From the NCBI GenBank assembly GCA_965204165.1, contig OZ241969.1, positions 2,852,001 through 2,916,000 of the forward strand: a stretch of 64,000 nucleotides of DNA, in the 5' to 3' direction. Positions within the stretch are counted from its first letter, which is position 1. Every line of letters starts with the position of its first letter. The position numbers and the translations under genes were made by a program. Below are positions 8,986-17,321 of the stretch, piece by piece. The stretch is from VYFG01 sp965204165 (GTDB lineage: Bacteria; Pseudomonadota; Gammaproteobacteria; Arenicellales; Poriferihabitantaceae). Under the pieces are notes generated by a model that was not told the origin of the DNA, did not search any database, and saw only the letters and a list, made by a program, of their open reading frames with translations.

Positions 8986-10578
8986 TTATCGCCGTTCCGG
9001 ATACACAATGACCGTGGGTCCTTCTGCCCCGAGGGCCCGGCGGAACTCCCGCGAAAGCGCCTCCGGGCTCTCCGCCCTGACACCCCGGCAGCCGCAGGCC
9101 TTGGCCAGGGCCACGAAGTCCGGGTTGACACCCTCCACACCCACACGGTCGATATCACGATGGTCCATGTCATCCTGGATTTGCTTGAGGCCGCCATTAT
9201 CCCAAATGATGATCGGCAGGGTGAGCTTGAGTTCTGACGCCGTCATGAGTTCCGGCATGGTGAACATGAAGCCACCGTCGCCCGCCAGGACCGCCACCGG
9301 ATGGTCCGGCATCGCCAGCTTGGCTCCGATGGCGTTGGGCAGGGCATTACCCAGCGCGCAATAGCCCGCCGGGTAGAACCATTTTCGGGGAGACCTCACC
9401 GGCATGGCGAACGCACCGGTATACACCAGCTGGCACGCGTCCCCGGACCAGATCGTGTCATCGGGCGCAGCCTCGTCCAATGCTTCCAGCGCTTCCACAT
9501 GCTGTCGTTCGCTGTCGCTCAGGTTGGCCTGTATCTCCCCGCGGAGTTCCCGAACCCTTTGATGTGCCTGGCTGTTGGTTCCGGCGATGGGAGTGGTTGG
9601 AAGCCATTCCTGCAATGACGCCAGCGCTGGCTTGGCATCGGACACGATACCCACGGCCGCGGGATAGAAATCATTGATCTTGGCCGGATCGATGTCCACA
9701 CGGATGATCCGGCCCACCAGATCCATCCGCTCGACGAAACTGTCCGTTTCCGATAATTCGGTGCCGACGGCAAGAATGACGTCGGCCTCGGCCAGGAACC
9801 GCAGAACCTCCGGGCGCACGGTGGATGCCGAGAGTGAAAGCGGATGATCATCCGGCACAATGCCTTTCCCGGCCGTTGATGCCACCACAATGGCGCCCAG
9901 CCGTTCAGCGATTGCCGTCACTTCATCCCGGGCTTCCCATGCGCCGCCACCGACCATGATCACCGGGCACCTGGACTCCCCCAGCAACGCAGCGGCCTGT
10001 TTCACGGCATCCTGCCGTGGTTCGGCACGGGCCGGAAGTACGGCGGGTTGCCATTCCACGTCCACCGTTTCTGCCTGGACATCAACGGGTATGGAGATAT
10101 GGACCGGCCGGGGACGTTCCCGGGAGAAGAGGGCGAAGGCGCGGGCGATCAATCCGGGGATGTCCTCCGCACGGTGCGCCGTCGCGGAAAAGGCCGTCAG
10201 GGGTTCCGTCACCTTCTTCTGCTCGGTCACCTCGTGCAGTACTCCCCAGCCCCGTCCGATGGTGTAGCTCGCCGCTTCGGCGGAGAGCAGCAGCATCGGC
10301 AGGCTGTCCGCCCAGCCCTGGGCGACGGCGGTGCTGGCATTGGTGACCCCCGGACCGGAAATCACCAGGGCAACCCCGGGCTGGCCGGTTGCCCGGGCCC
10401 ATCCTTCCGCCATGAACCCGGCTCCCTGTTCATTGCGGCATTGGATGTGGCGCACACCCTGACCGAGACCACGGCAGAAGTCCAGTGTATGGACGCCGGG
10501 AATGCCGAATACCGTGGTAACGCCGTATTTTTCGAGCAAGCGGATCGTGGCCTCACCACAGGTAACGGGTTCATGCAT
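8986..10578 (-). CDS. ThDP-dependent enzyme, acetolactate synthase-like, closest by motif to 2-ketoarginine decarboxylase (AruI)
   Basis: 530 aa from the ATG at 10578, which has GGAGAAG at 10583-10589. A farther in-frame ATG at 10620 lies inside the upstream gene. All three ThDP-enzyme domains are present. The catalytic Glu is in RNEQGAGFMAEGWAR, the central domain is DHP synthase-like, and the ThDP/Mg motif starts GDGGFMFTM and runs to WDNGG. The opening stretch (TCGEATIRLLEKYGVTTVFGIPGVHTLDF) resembles AruI-type 2-oxoacid decarboxylases more than true acetolactate synthases, and no small regulatory subunit is nearby. The start overlaps the GMC stop by 8 nt. Proposed reaction: decarboxylation of a 2-oxoacid to an aldehyde. 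The substrate is unproven. Confidence 0.85.
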   Translation of the reverse strand: MHEPVTCGEATIRLLEKYGVTTVFGIPGVHTLDFCRGLGQGVRHIQCRNEQGAGFMAEGWARATGQPGVALVISGPGVTNASTAVAQGWADSLPMLLLSAEAASYTIGRGWGVLHEVTEQKKVTEPLTAFSATAHRAEDIPGLIARAFALFSRERPRPVHISIPVDVQAETVDVEWQPAVLPARAEPRQDAVKQAAALLGESRCPVIMVGGGAWEARDEVTAIAERLGAIVVASTAGKGIVPDDHPLSLSASTVRPEVLRFLAEADVILAVGTELSETDSFVERMDLVGRIIRVDIDPAKINDFYPAAVGIVSDAKPALASLQEWLPTTPIAGTNSQAHQRVRELRGEIQANLSDSERQHVEALEALDEAAPDDTIWSGDACQLVYTGAFAMPVRSPRKWFYPAGYCALGNALPNAIGAKLAMPDHPVAVLAGDGGFMFTMPELMTASELKLTLPIIIWDNGGLKQIQDDMDHRDIDRVGVEGVNPDFVALAKACGCRGVRAESPEALSREFRRALGAEGPTVIVYPERR

Positions 10579-12247
10579 GGCTCTTCTCCGGATCATGGGG
10601 GGCAAGGGGCATGCGCCCAAGAATCAGGTCGGCGGCCTTTTCGGCAACCATGACGATCGGGGCATGCACATTCCCCGAGACCTGCCCGGGAAAGCTGGAG
10701 CCATCCACGACGCGCAGTCTCTCGGCACCCCGTACCCGCAGCTCGTTGTCCAGCACGGCGTACGGATCATTGTCCGCCGCCATGGGGCAGGTGCCCACCG
10801 GATGATGGCCTGTGGTAAGGAGGCGGCGTACAGCTTGTCCGATTTCCGCCGGGGTACGGACGTTGTTGCCGGGTGAAAGCTCGTCCCCGGCAAGATGTTG
10901 CATCGCAGGTTGGGATATGATGTCCCGCATGTGACTGACTCCTGCCACCAGGTCCCGGAGATCATCCTCGTGGCTGAGGTATCCGGGGTCAATGCGGGGC
11001 GGGACCCGGGGGTCGTTGCTGGCAAGTCTCACGGTACCGTAACTCTTGGGACGCAATAGATTGATATCCAGTTGAAAGCCGGGTTCCGCACTCTTCCCCC
11101 GGGCGATGACGGAACGACCCGGGTGAAACAGGGTCTGCACATTCCAGCCACCGCCCTCGGAACTTTCCCGAACCGCCATGGGAGTGAAGAATACTTCGAG
11201 TTCCGGCATCTCCGGACTTCGCAATGCGAAAAAGAGGATCACCGACCAGAACGGTCCGCTGCCCGGTCCGGATCGATTCAGCAGATACCGTACTCCCATC
11301 CACAGGGCCCTGTCCAGACGTTGATACCGGGCCCAGCTGAGTGCGGGCTCCCGGAGCTGGAATTGAACCGGCATGTTCGGATGATCCAGCAACCGGGACC
11401 CCACGCCGGGCAGGTCCTGCCGGACCTTTACGCCGACACTTTCCAGGTGCCTGGCCGGCCCGATGCCTGACAGCATCAGGATCCGGGGTGAGTGAAAGGC
11501 GCCCAGCGACAGGATGATCTCCCGCTCCGCCCGCACGACTCCGTTGTCAAGCCGGACCCCCACCGCACGGACGCCCTCCATGACCACTTCCAGGACAGGG
11601 GTGCGGGTCAGAACGGTCAGGTTCGGGGGAATCCGGGACAGATAGGCCTGGGCGGAGGACTGTCGCAGGCCATCGAACACCATGCTGTCAAACCGCCCCA
11701 CACCCCGTTGGGATTTGCCGTTGAAATCCTCGTTGTACGGCACGCCGGCCTGCTGGCAGGCCTGGAGGAAGGCGCCGGACAGGGGATCCTCGTTGGGCGA
11801 CGGACTCAACTTGATGGGGCCATCCGTCCCGTGATAGGGATTGTCGGGCCGGTGGACCGCGGCCGCGGCCCGCCTGAAATAGGGCAGGACCTCGGCGTAG
11901 GACCATCCGTCCAGCCCCCTGGTCTTCCAGCCGTCGTAGTCGGCCCGGTTGCCGCGCATGTAGACCATGCCGTTCAGCAGCGAACTGCCGCCCAGGCCGG
12001 ATCCCCTGGGATAGTAGATCGTGCCGCCGTGCATGCCGGCCTGGGGCTCTGATCGCAGTCCCTGGTCGTATTTTGGATTGCCGATCAAGATGCCGTTGCC
12101 CGCCGGCATGCGGGTAAACACGCTTCGTCCATGGCCTCCGGACTCGATCAGCAAGACCCGGAGATCCGGATTCTCGCAAAGCCGTGCCGCCAGGGTGCAG
12201 CCCGCGGAACCGGCACCGGCTATGATGTAGTCAAAGGGTCTCGACAT
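10571..12247 (-). CDS. GMC-family FAD oxidoreductase (choline/alcohol dehydrogenase-like)
   Basis: 558 aa. The N-terminal FAD dinucleotide motif is DYIIAGAGSAGCTLAARL. It also has the GMC signature GSGLGGSSLLNGMVYMRG (residues about 85-102), the second GMC motif GAFHSPRILMLSGIG, and a C-terminal active-site region with TTGHHPVGTCPM (His). The start at 12247 is an ATG; translation from 12256 would need a TTG. The gene sits 43 nt after the LeuB-like gene and overlaps the ThDP gene by 8 nt, so it is part of the operon. It probably oxidises a primary or secondary alcohol to an aldehyde or ketone. The substrate is not readable. Confidence 0.9.
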   Translation of the reverse strand: MSRPFDYIIAGAGSAGCTLAARLCENPDLRVLLIESGGHGRSVFTRMPAGNGILIGNPKYDQGLRSEPQAGMHGGTIYYPRGSGLGGSSLLNGMVYMRGNRADYDGWKTRGLDGWSYAEVLPYFRRAAAAVHRPDNPYHGTDGPIKLSPSPNEDPLSGAFLQACQQAGVPYNEDFNGKSQRGVGRFDSMVFDGLRQSSAQAYLSRIPPNLTVLTRTPVLEVVMEGVRAVGVRLDNGVVRAEREIILSLGAFHSPRILMLSGIGPARHLESVGVKVRQDLPGVGSRLLDHPNMPVQFQLREPALSWARYQRLDRALWMGVRYLLNRSGPGSGPFWSVILFFALRSPEMPELEVFFTPMAVRESSEGGGWNVQTLFHPGRSVIARGKSAEPGFQLDINLLRPKSYGTVRLASNDPRVPPRIDPGYLSHEDDLRDLVAGVSHMRDIISQPAMQHLAGDELSPGNNVRTPAEIGQAVRRLLTTGHHPVGTCPMAADNDPYAVLDNELRVRGAERLRVVDGSSFPGQVSGNVHAPIVMVAEKAADLILGRMPLAPHDPEKSHA

Positions 12248-12290
12248 CACAGCCAATCGGGCGGAATTCTGCCATCAAGGCCGACGGACC

Positions 12291-13382
12291 TCATGCCCGG
12301 ACAAGCCGGATTACGGCGTCCGTGACCTCCTGTGGGGTCGCCGAGCCGCCCAGGTCGGGCGTCCGGATGCCTTCCGCGAGTGCCCGCTCCACGGCGGTTT
12401 CAACAAGCTGCTTCAGATCGGACCGTCCCATGGAATACTCGGCCATCATCGCAACGGTCAGAAGCATTCCAATGGGGTTGGCCTGATCCCGCCCGGCAAT
12501 GTCCGGTGCGGTTCCGTGTACCGGTTCATAGATCCCGCGGGCGGTCTCGTTCTCTGCCGGCAGATGCTGCAGGCAGGCGGACGGCAACATGCCGAGGCTG
12601 CCGCAGACCACGGCAGCCTGGTCGCTGAAAATGTCTCCGAACAGGTTGTCGCCGACGATGACATCGAACGCCATGGGATTACGGGCCAACTGGTAGGCGG
12701 CATTGTCGGCGTACAGGACGGTGAGTTCGATGTCGGGGTATTCCGTGGCCATTTCCAGGATCACCTCCCGCCACAATACATAGGTCTGCATGACATTGGC
12801 CTTGTCCACCGAGCACAACCGGCCGCTCCGGCGGCGGGCCAGTTCAAATCCCACCCGGGCGATCCGGGCGATTTCGTTCTCGGTATACAGGGAATTGTCG
12901 AATCCCACCCGCTTCCCGTCACGATCGGTTTCAACGCCCCTTGGGACGCCAAAAAATGCCCCTCCGCACATTTCCCGCAAGACCATGATATCCGCCCGGG
13001 TTGCCAGCCCCGGCCGGTACGGGGTCCGATCCTCGAGAACCGGGATTGCCCTGGCGGGCCGCAGTCCGGCAAAACAGTCCAGTTCCTTGCGCAGACGCAT
13101 CAGTCCATCCTGCATTTCCGGGCCTCCTTCCAGGGTGATGCCATCCCATTTGGGTCCGCCTACGGCTCCCACCAGAATGGCATCCGACTGTTTGGCCCGG
13201 ACAACGGTTTCATCACGGCAGAATGTCCCGAAACGGTCATAGGCGGCTCCCCCGAGAAAATCTTCGGTGATGTCTATGGAGACCCCGTACGTGGTGCCGA
13301 GGATGTCAATCAGCCGGATACCCTGGTCCAGGACTTCTGGGCCGATCCCGTCACCACCCATGGCCAGAATTCGGAAGGTCAT
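12291..13382 (-). CDS. LeuB/tartrate-dehydrogenase-like beta-decarboxylating dehydrogenase
   Basis: 363 aa from the ATG at 13382, which has GGAG at 13392-13395 nine nt upstream; the ATG at 13391 would leave no space for it. Family signatures of isopropylmalate/isocitrate dehydrogenases are present: GDGIGPEV at the start, VGGPKWD near residue 80, Arg-containing LRKELDCFAGLRPAR, the catalytic Lys/Asp in SVDKANVMQTYVLWRE, the metal Asp in GDNLFGDIFSDQA, and NAD contact EPVHGTAPDIAG. Such enzymes oxidise and decarboxylate a 3-substituted malate to a 2-oxoacid. Because it is in an operon with a GMC enzyme, a ThDP decarboxylase and an ALDH, and no leuC/leuD/leuA is near, I infer a catabolic role rather than leucine synthesis. 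Confidence 0.87.
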   Translation of the reverse strand: MTFRILAMGGDGIGPEVLDQGIRLIDILGTTYGVSIDITEDFLGGAAYDRFGTFCRDETVVRAKQSDAILVGAVGGPKWDGITLEGGPEMQDGLMRLRKELDCFAGLRPARAIPVLEDRTPYRPGLATRADIMVLREMCGGAFFGVPRGVETDRDGKRVGFDNSLYTENEIARIARVGFELARRRSGRLCSVDKANVMQTYVLWREVILEMATEYPDIELTVLYADNAAYQLARNPMAFDVIVGDNLFGDIFSDQAAVVCGSLGMLPSACLQHLPAENETARGIYEPVHGTAPDIAGRDQANPIGMLLTVAMMAEYSMGRSDLKQLVETAVERALAEGIRTPDLGGSATPQEVTDAVIRLVRA

Positions 13383-13758
13383 GACTGCCATCTCCAGTGG
13401 GCAGCCCGAAAATTAGGGTGACGCGCCGCAAATGTAAAGCGGAATCTCCCCGATGACCTCTTTTCCTTCAGGAGTGTTCGCAAATCCGGAATTGCCGGAC
13501 AGTCCTGCCGGCCGTTCACGGGCGCCGGTGTATTGGTGGTCCGGCTTCACCACGACCATGGCACCCCGCATCCCGGCAGGATGATCCGAACTCCAGGTAT
13601 TGGCCGCGGTCAGGATGCCTGCCGATGCATGGGAAAAGGAATTACATATGTATTTTCGATTGAATTAATAGATACAATCGAATTCACAAAATGTTCATGT
13701 TTACGTACAACTGAGGTTTCAAACCAAACAACCGTCGTCTCTGACAGGAGTTGATCCA
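13383..13758. other. Divergent promoter region between the LeuB-like operon and katG
   Basis: About 370 nt. The half nearer katG is strikingly AT-rich and contains a 10-bp palindrome TACATATGTA (13643-13652) and an 8-bp inverted repeat (13655-13682). The other half is GC-rich and shows no coding signal. Confidence 0.7.
13655..13682. promoter_or_regulatory. Putative operator upstream of katG (8-bp inverted repeat)
   Basis: TTCGATTG (13655-13662) and CAATCGAA (13675-13682) form a perfect inverted repeat separated by 12 AT-rich nt, about 77 nt before the katG ATG. The geometry fits a dimeric regulator. A LysR-type protein such as OxyR is the natural candidate for a katG promoter, but the sequence does not clearly match the E. 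coli OxyR consensus. Confidence 0.5.
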
Positions 13759-15939
13759 ATGAGCAACCAAGGCAAATGCCCCGTCGTCCATTCTGCAGGC
13801 GGGGGAACCTCCAACCGGGACTGGTGGCCTGACCAGCTGAATCTGGACGTTCTGCGCCAGCATTCGCCCGGGAGCAACCCCATGGGAAGGGATTTCACCT
13901 ATGCCGAGGAATTCCGGAAGCTGGACCTCGACGCCGTGAAGAAAGAACTGCACGACCTGATGACGGATTCCCAGGACTGGTGGCCGGCGGACTACGGCCA
14001 TTACGGCCCATTGTTCATCCGCATGGCCTGGCACAGCGCCGGGACCTATCGCACCGGTGACGGCCGGGGCGGGGCGGGGACCGGCAACCAGCGCTTCGCA
14101 CCCGTAAACAGCTGGCCAGATAACGTCAACCTGGACAAGGCGCGCCGCCTGCTGTGGCCGATCAAGCAGAAACATGGCCGGAAATTGTCCTGGGCCGATC
14201 TCTACATCCTCGCGGGCAACGTGGCCCTGGAGTCCATGGGCTTCAAAACCTTCGGATTCGCCGGCGGCCGCGAGGACATCTGGGAGCCCGAGAAGGACAT
14301 CTACTGGGGGACGGAAGACACCTGGCTGGCGGAAGCACGCTACTCGGGTGAACGGGACCTGGAAAATCCGCTGGCAGCGGTCCAGATGGGGCTGATCTAC
14401 GTGAATCCGGAAGGGCCGGACGGCAAGCCGGATCCCATCGCATCCGGGCGTGATGTGCGTGAGACGTTTGCCCGCATGGCGATGGACGACGAGGAGACCG
14501 TGGCGCTTACCGCAGGCGGTCACACATTCGGCAAGTGCCACGGCGCCGGTGATGCCGCATTGGTCGGGCCGGAGCCCGAGGCCGCGCACATCGAGGAGCA
14601 GGGCCTGGGCTGGAGAAGCAGCCATGGCAGCGGCATGGGCGCAGACCAGATCGGCAGCGGCCTGGAAGGATCCTGGACGCCCACACCGACGAAATGGGAC
14701 AACTCATATTTCGACATGCTGTTCGGAAACGAGTGGGAACTGACGAAGAGCCCGGCTGGCGCCTGGCAGTGGACCCCGAAGGAATCCACCGACGGCAACC
14801 AGGCTCCGGCCTCCGACGATGCGTCAAGGAAAGTGCCGATCATCATGACGACGGCGGACATGTCGATGCGTATGGATCCGATCTACGAGCCCATTGCCAG
14901 GCGGTTTCACGAAAACCCGGATGAATTCGCCGATGCGTTCGCCCGTGCCTGGTTCAAGCTGACCCACCGGGACATGGGGCCGCGGTGCCGCTACCTCGGC
15001 CCGGAAGTTCCCGGGGAGGAACTGACCTGGCAGGATCCGCTTCCCGAATTGGACCACGAACTGATCGACGACTCCGACGTCGGCGCGCTGAAGGAACGGG
15101 TCAGGAACTCCGGTCTTTCCGTGTCCGAACTGGTCTCCATCGCCTGGGCGTCAGCCTCCACCTTCCGCGGATCCGACATGCGGGGCGGTGCCAACGGGGC
15201 CCGCATACGCCTGGCGCCGCAGAAGGATTGGGAGGTCAACCGGCCCGACCAGCTCACGAAGGTGCTCGACGTGCTGGAAGGCATCCGGACCGATTTCAAC
15301 GCGTCGCAGTCCGGGGACAGGAAAGTCTCCATGGCGGACATCATCGTCCTTGCCGGCTGTGCTGCAGTGGAAAAGGCGGCGGGGGATGGCGGCATCGACA
15401 TCACCGTGCCGTTCACTCCGGGGCGCACGGACGCCTCCCAGGCACAGACCGACGAGGAATCCTTCTCGGTCCTCGAACCCGCTGCCGACGGCTTCCGCAA
15501 CTACCGGAAGGCGAAGTACTCGGTATCCCCCGAGCAACAGCTGGTGGACAGGGCGCAGCTACTGACGCTGACACTGCCGGAACTGGCCGTGCTGGTGGGA
15601 GGCATGCGGGCACTCGGCACCAATGCGGATGATGCCGGACACGGCATCTTCACAGACCGGCCCGGTGTCCTGAGCAACGACTTTTTCGTCAATCTGCTGG
15701 ACATGGGCACGAACTGGGTGCCGACCCAGGAAGACGGCGACGTGTACGAAGGGAGGGACCGAAAGACCGGCGAGAGGAAATGGACGGGTACCCGCGTGGA
15801 TCTGACTTTCGGTTCCAACAGCGAATTACGCGCCCTTGCCGAGGTCTATGCGGCCGCGGACTCCGGGGAGAAATTCGTCAGGGACTTCGTTTCGGCCTGG
15901 GACAAGGTGATGAACCTTGACCGGTATGATCTGAGTTGA
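13759..15939 (+). CDS. katG: Catalase-peroxidase KatG
   Basis: 726-aa haem enzyme that removes H2O2 by catalase and peroxidase activity; usual length for KatG. The distal-site motif is RMAWHSAGTYR (near residue 90: Arg, Trp, His). The proximal haem-ligand region is ALTAGGHTFGKCHGAG (near residue 255). The duplicated C-terminal half keeps VSIAWASASTFRGSDMRGGANGAR, where the distal His is lost as expected. The Met-Tyr-Trp adduct residues appear in context (MGLIYVNPEGPDG). A Shine-Dalgarno CAGGAG lies upstream. The dyad at 13655-13682 is the likely control site. Confidence 0.98.
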   Translation: MSNQGKCPVVHSAGGGTSNRDWWPDQLNLDVLRQHSPGSNPMGRDFTYAEEFRKLDLDAVKKELHDLMTDSQDWWPADYGHYGPLFIRMAWHSAGTYRTGDGRGGAGTGNQRFAPVNSWPDNVNLDKARRLLWPIKQKHGRKLSWADLYILAGNVALESMGFKTFGFAGGREDIWEPEKDIYWGTEDTWLAEARYSGERDLENPLAAVQMGLIYVNPEGPDGKPDPIASGRDVRETFARMAMDDEETVALTAGGHTFGKCHGAGDAALVGPEPEAAHIEEQGLGWRSSHGSGMGADQIGSGLEGSWTPTPTKWDNSYFDMLFGNEWELTKSPAGAWQWTPKESTDGNQAPASDDASRKVPIIMTTADMSMRMDPIYEPIARRFHENPDEFADAFARAWFKLTHRDMGPRCRYLGPEVPGEELTWQDPLPELDHELIDDSDVGALKERVRNSGLSVSELVSIAWASASTFRGSDMRGGANGARIRLAPQKDWEVNRPDQLTKVLDVLEGIRTDFNASQSGDRKVSMADIIVLAGCAAVEKAAGDGGIDITVPFTPGRTDASQAQTDEESFSVLEPAADGFRNYRKAKYSVSPEQQLVDRAQLLTLTLPELAVLVGGMRALGTNADDAGHGIFTDRPGVLSNDFFVNLLDMGTNWVPTQEDGDVYEGRDRKTGERKWTGTRVDLTFGSNSELRALAEVYAAADSGEKFVRDFVSAWDKVMNLDRYDLS

Positions 15940-16356
15940 TCCCGATCCGGGGGCGGTGTATTCCTCGCGGCATATGCCGTCCCCGGTTTCCCGTAGTCCG
16001 GTCCAGGGTGATTGGTGACAGGGTACGCGCGGATTTCCTGGTGCTGTTCCTGCCTGGTACCGATCAACGCCACCAATGTCCTCGCGTTGGACCCGTTGAG
16101 TGAACGGGCCTGGATGAAGGCCGGCAATCCTTCTCGGGTTGCATCACCGACCTTCCTCGCGCCTGCCTTGCCATCCAACAGGCGTGCCCGCATTCCCCAG
16201 CAGTGCCGATTCATCTGCATTATCCTCGGCGTGGGGAGAACCGAACTGATTGATCTCCTCAGATATCCTGATGCCTTAGGCTGGTGTACCGTACTCCAAC
16301 CCGGACATCGTTGTGTGGAATCTCATTCGCCCGGCAAAGCGGTATTCAAAGCCTCT
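15940..16356. other. Intergenic region downstream of katG
   Basis: 417 nt between katG and the end of higA. It contains a 12-bp perfect palindrome CGGCATATGCCG (15968-15979), which could help end katG transcription but lacks a T-run. Open frames on both strands here (one of 124 codons, minus; one of 161 codons, plus) have no recognisable family and run into neighbouring genes. I see no supported gene. Confidence 0.5.
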
Positions 16357-16647
16357 TCAGGTCGGGTGATAGGCTTGAATATTCAGTCTCCCCGCGTTCT
16401 TCCTGGCCCGGGCCATTTCAAAACTGACCTGCATCCGCATGAGGTGGTCTGCACTCGGCCCAAACGCCTTTTCAATCCGAATGGCCATTTCAGGTGACAG
16501 ACCGGCCTTTTCATTGAGCAGTCGGGACAAGGTGGTCCGGTCAACCCGCAGTGCCCTGGCTGCCTCGGTGATTTCCAGGCCAAGCGCATTGATGATCTCT
16601 TCCCGGATGATTTCGCCGGGATGACAGGGATTGTTCATCGTCATCAT
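16357..16647 (-). CDS. higA: HigA-family antitoxin (XRE HTH)
   Basis: 96 aa. The N-terminal PCHPGEIIREEIINALGLEITEAARAL leads into an HTH (VDRTTLSRLLNEKAGLSPEMAIRIEKAFG) diagnostic of HigA/VapI antitoxins. It follows higB by 2 nt in the reversed toxin-first order typical of higBA. The antitoxin binds the toxin and represses the operon. The ATG at 16647 was used; the third Met, at 16638, is also possible. Confidence 0.93.
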   Translation of the reverse strand: MMTMNNPCHPGEIIREEIINALGLEITEAARALRVDRTTLSRLLNEKAGLSPEMAIRIEKAFGPSADHLMRMQVSFEMARARKNAGRLNIQAYHPT

Positions 16648-16649
16648 TT

Positions 16650-16931
16650 TCAGTGGTAATCCACCAAGTCCAGGTTTGAGGCGTCTCCGCCCTCAAATTC
16701 AAATACGAGACGCAAATTCCCGGTAACAGTCAGGCTCCATTGCCCGAGATATTCACCACGTAACGGATGGAGTCTCCATCCCGGGAAAGCTCCAATATCT
16801 CCGATCGTATTGGCTGTATCGACTGCCGTCAGCATGCGGCGAATCTTCCGGGCTGCCTGGGCAGGGATGCCACGGGTGGTATCTTTCTCGTAAAAGTCCT
16901 GCAAACCCTTATGTCGAAACGATCGAATCAT
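16650..16931 (-). CDS. higB: HigB-family toxin (RelE superfamily ribosome-dependent mRNA interferase)
   Basis: 93 aa from the ATG at 16931. The short RelE-like fold reads FRHKGLQDFYEKDTTRGIPAQAARKIRRML, then GWRLHPLRGEYLGQWSLTV and GNLRLVFEF, with the usual HigB C-terminal basic/aromatic residues (R/W, N-R-L). HigB toxins cut mRNA in the ribosomal A site. The frame could extend 6 nt upstream via TTG-GTG, but ATG is preferred. It forms a module with higA. Confidence 0.92.
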   Translation of the reverse strand: MIRSFRHKGLQDFYEKDTTRGIPAQAARKIRRMLTAVDTANTIGDIGAFPGWRLHPLRGEYLGQWSLTVTGNLRLVFEFEGGDASNLDLVDYH

Positions 16932-16936
16932 CACCA

Positions 16937-16965
16937 AACGTAGCGCGTTGCGCCTCGCACGTCAA
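16937..16965 (-). promoter_or_regulatory. Predicted higBA promoter
   Basis: On the minus strand TTGACG (16965-16960), a 17-nt spacer and TACGTT (16942-16937). A GCG-CAACG-CGC dyad in the spacer could be the HigA operator. The predicted transcription start would fall almost on the higB ATG, implying a leaderless or very short-leader message. Confidence 0.4.
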
Positions 16966-17119
16966 CACCCGTTCAGTAGCACCCGCGAAAATCGGTTGAA
17001 ACCAGTGTCGGGTTTTGGATACAGTTAGCGCGAGGATCGGAGGTTTCCTCGTAATAATATTTTCTGACCAAGTGACGCCAGTGTCTGCGGGTGAATCCGG
17101 CCCCTTATCCAGCGATACT

Positions 17120-17160
17120 GCCTGCCTTGCGGCAGGCCAACCCTCCCTGTATTTGCAGGG
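17120..17160. repeat. Two tandem hairpin dyads (REP-like)
   Basis: GCCTGCC-TTGC-GGCAGGC (17120-17137) and CCCTG-TATTTG-CAGGG (17145-17160). Both are perfect stems. They resemble repetitive extragenic palindromes; no second copy was noticed in this window. Confidence 0.4.
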
Positions 17161-17321
17161 AATCCAGACAACGTGATTCGAACAAGACAGTTTGCGATGA
17201 ATGACACCCTGTGGATCAGGCATTTCTGTTCTGCTCCTGGAAATCAGTCCCCGGGCACGACGCCCGTTCCCGCAACAGGCGGCTCCCCTGCGCTTCGCCG
17301 ATTGCGGCCAGGGGGCAGGGC

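Larger units (their letters stand above)
16932..17321. other. Intergenic region between higBA and the NCS2 transporter
   Basis: 390 nt. Contents: the higBA promoter, then two adjacent hairpin-forming dyads at 17120-17160, and the transporter ribosome site (GGGGGCAGGG) just before 17322. The minus-strand frames here (60 and 104 codons) show no family resemblance. Confidence 0.5.

Noticed and set aside
12291..13382. Leucine biosynthetic leuB
   Set aside because: No leuA/leuC/leuD nearby, and the gene is in an operon with catabolic enzymes; the motifs alone do not separate it from tartrate/malate-type dehydrogenases.
15846..16220. 124-codon minus-strand frame downstream of katG
   Set aside because: Its 3' end runs into katG, and no family resemblance could be seen.
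16012..16497. 161-codon plus-strand frame
   Set aside because: Overlaps higA antisense and has no recognisable family or ribosome site.
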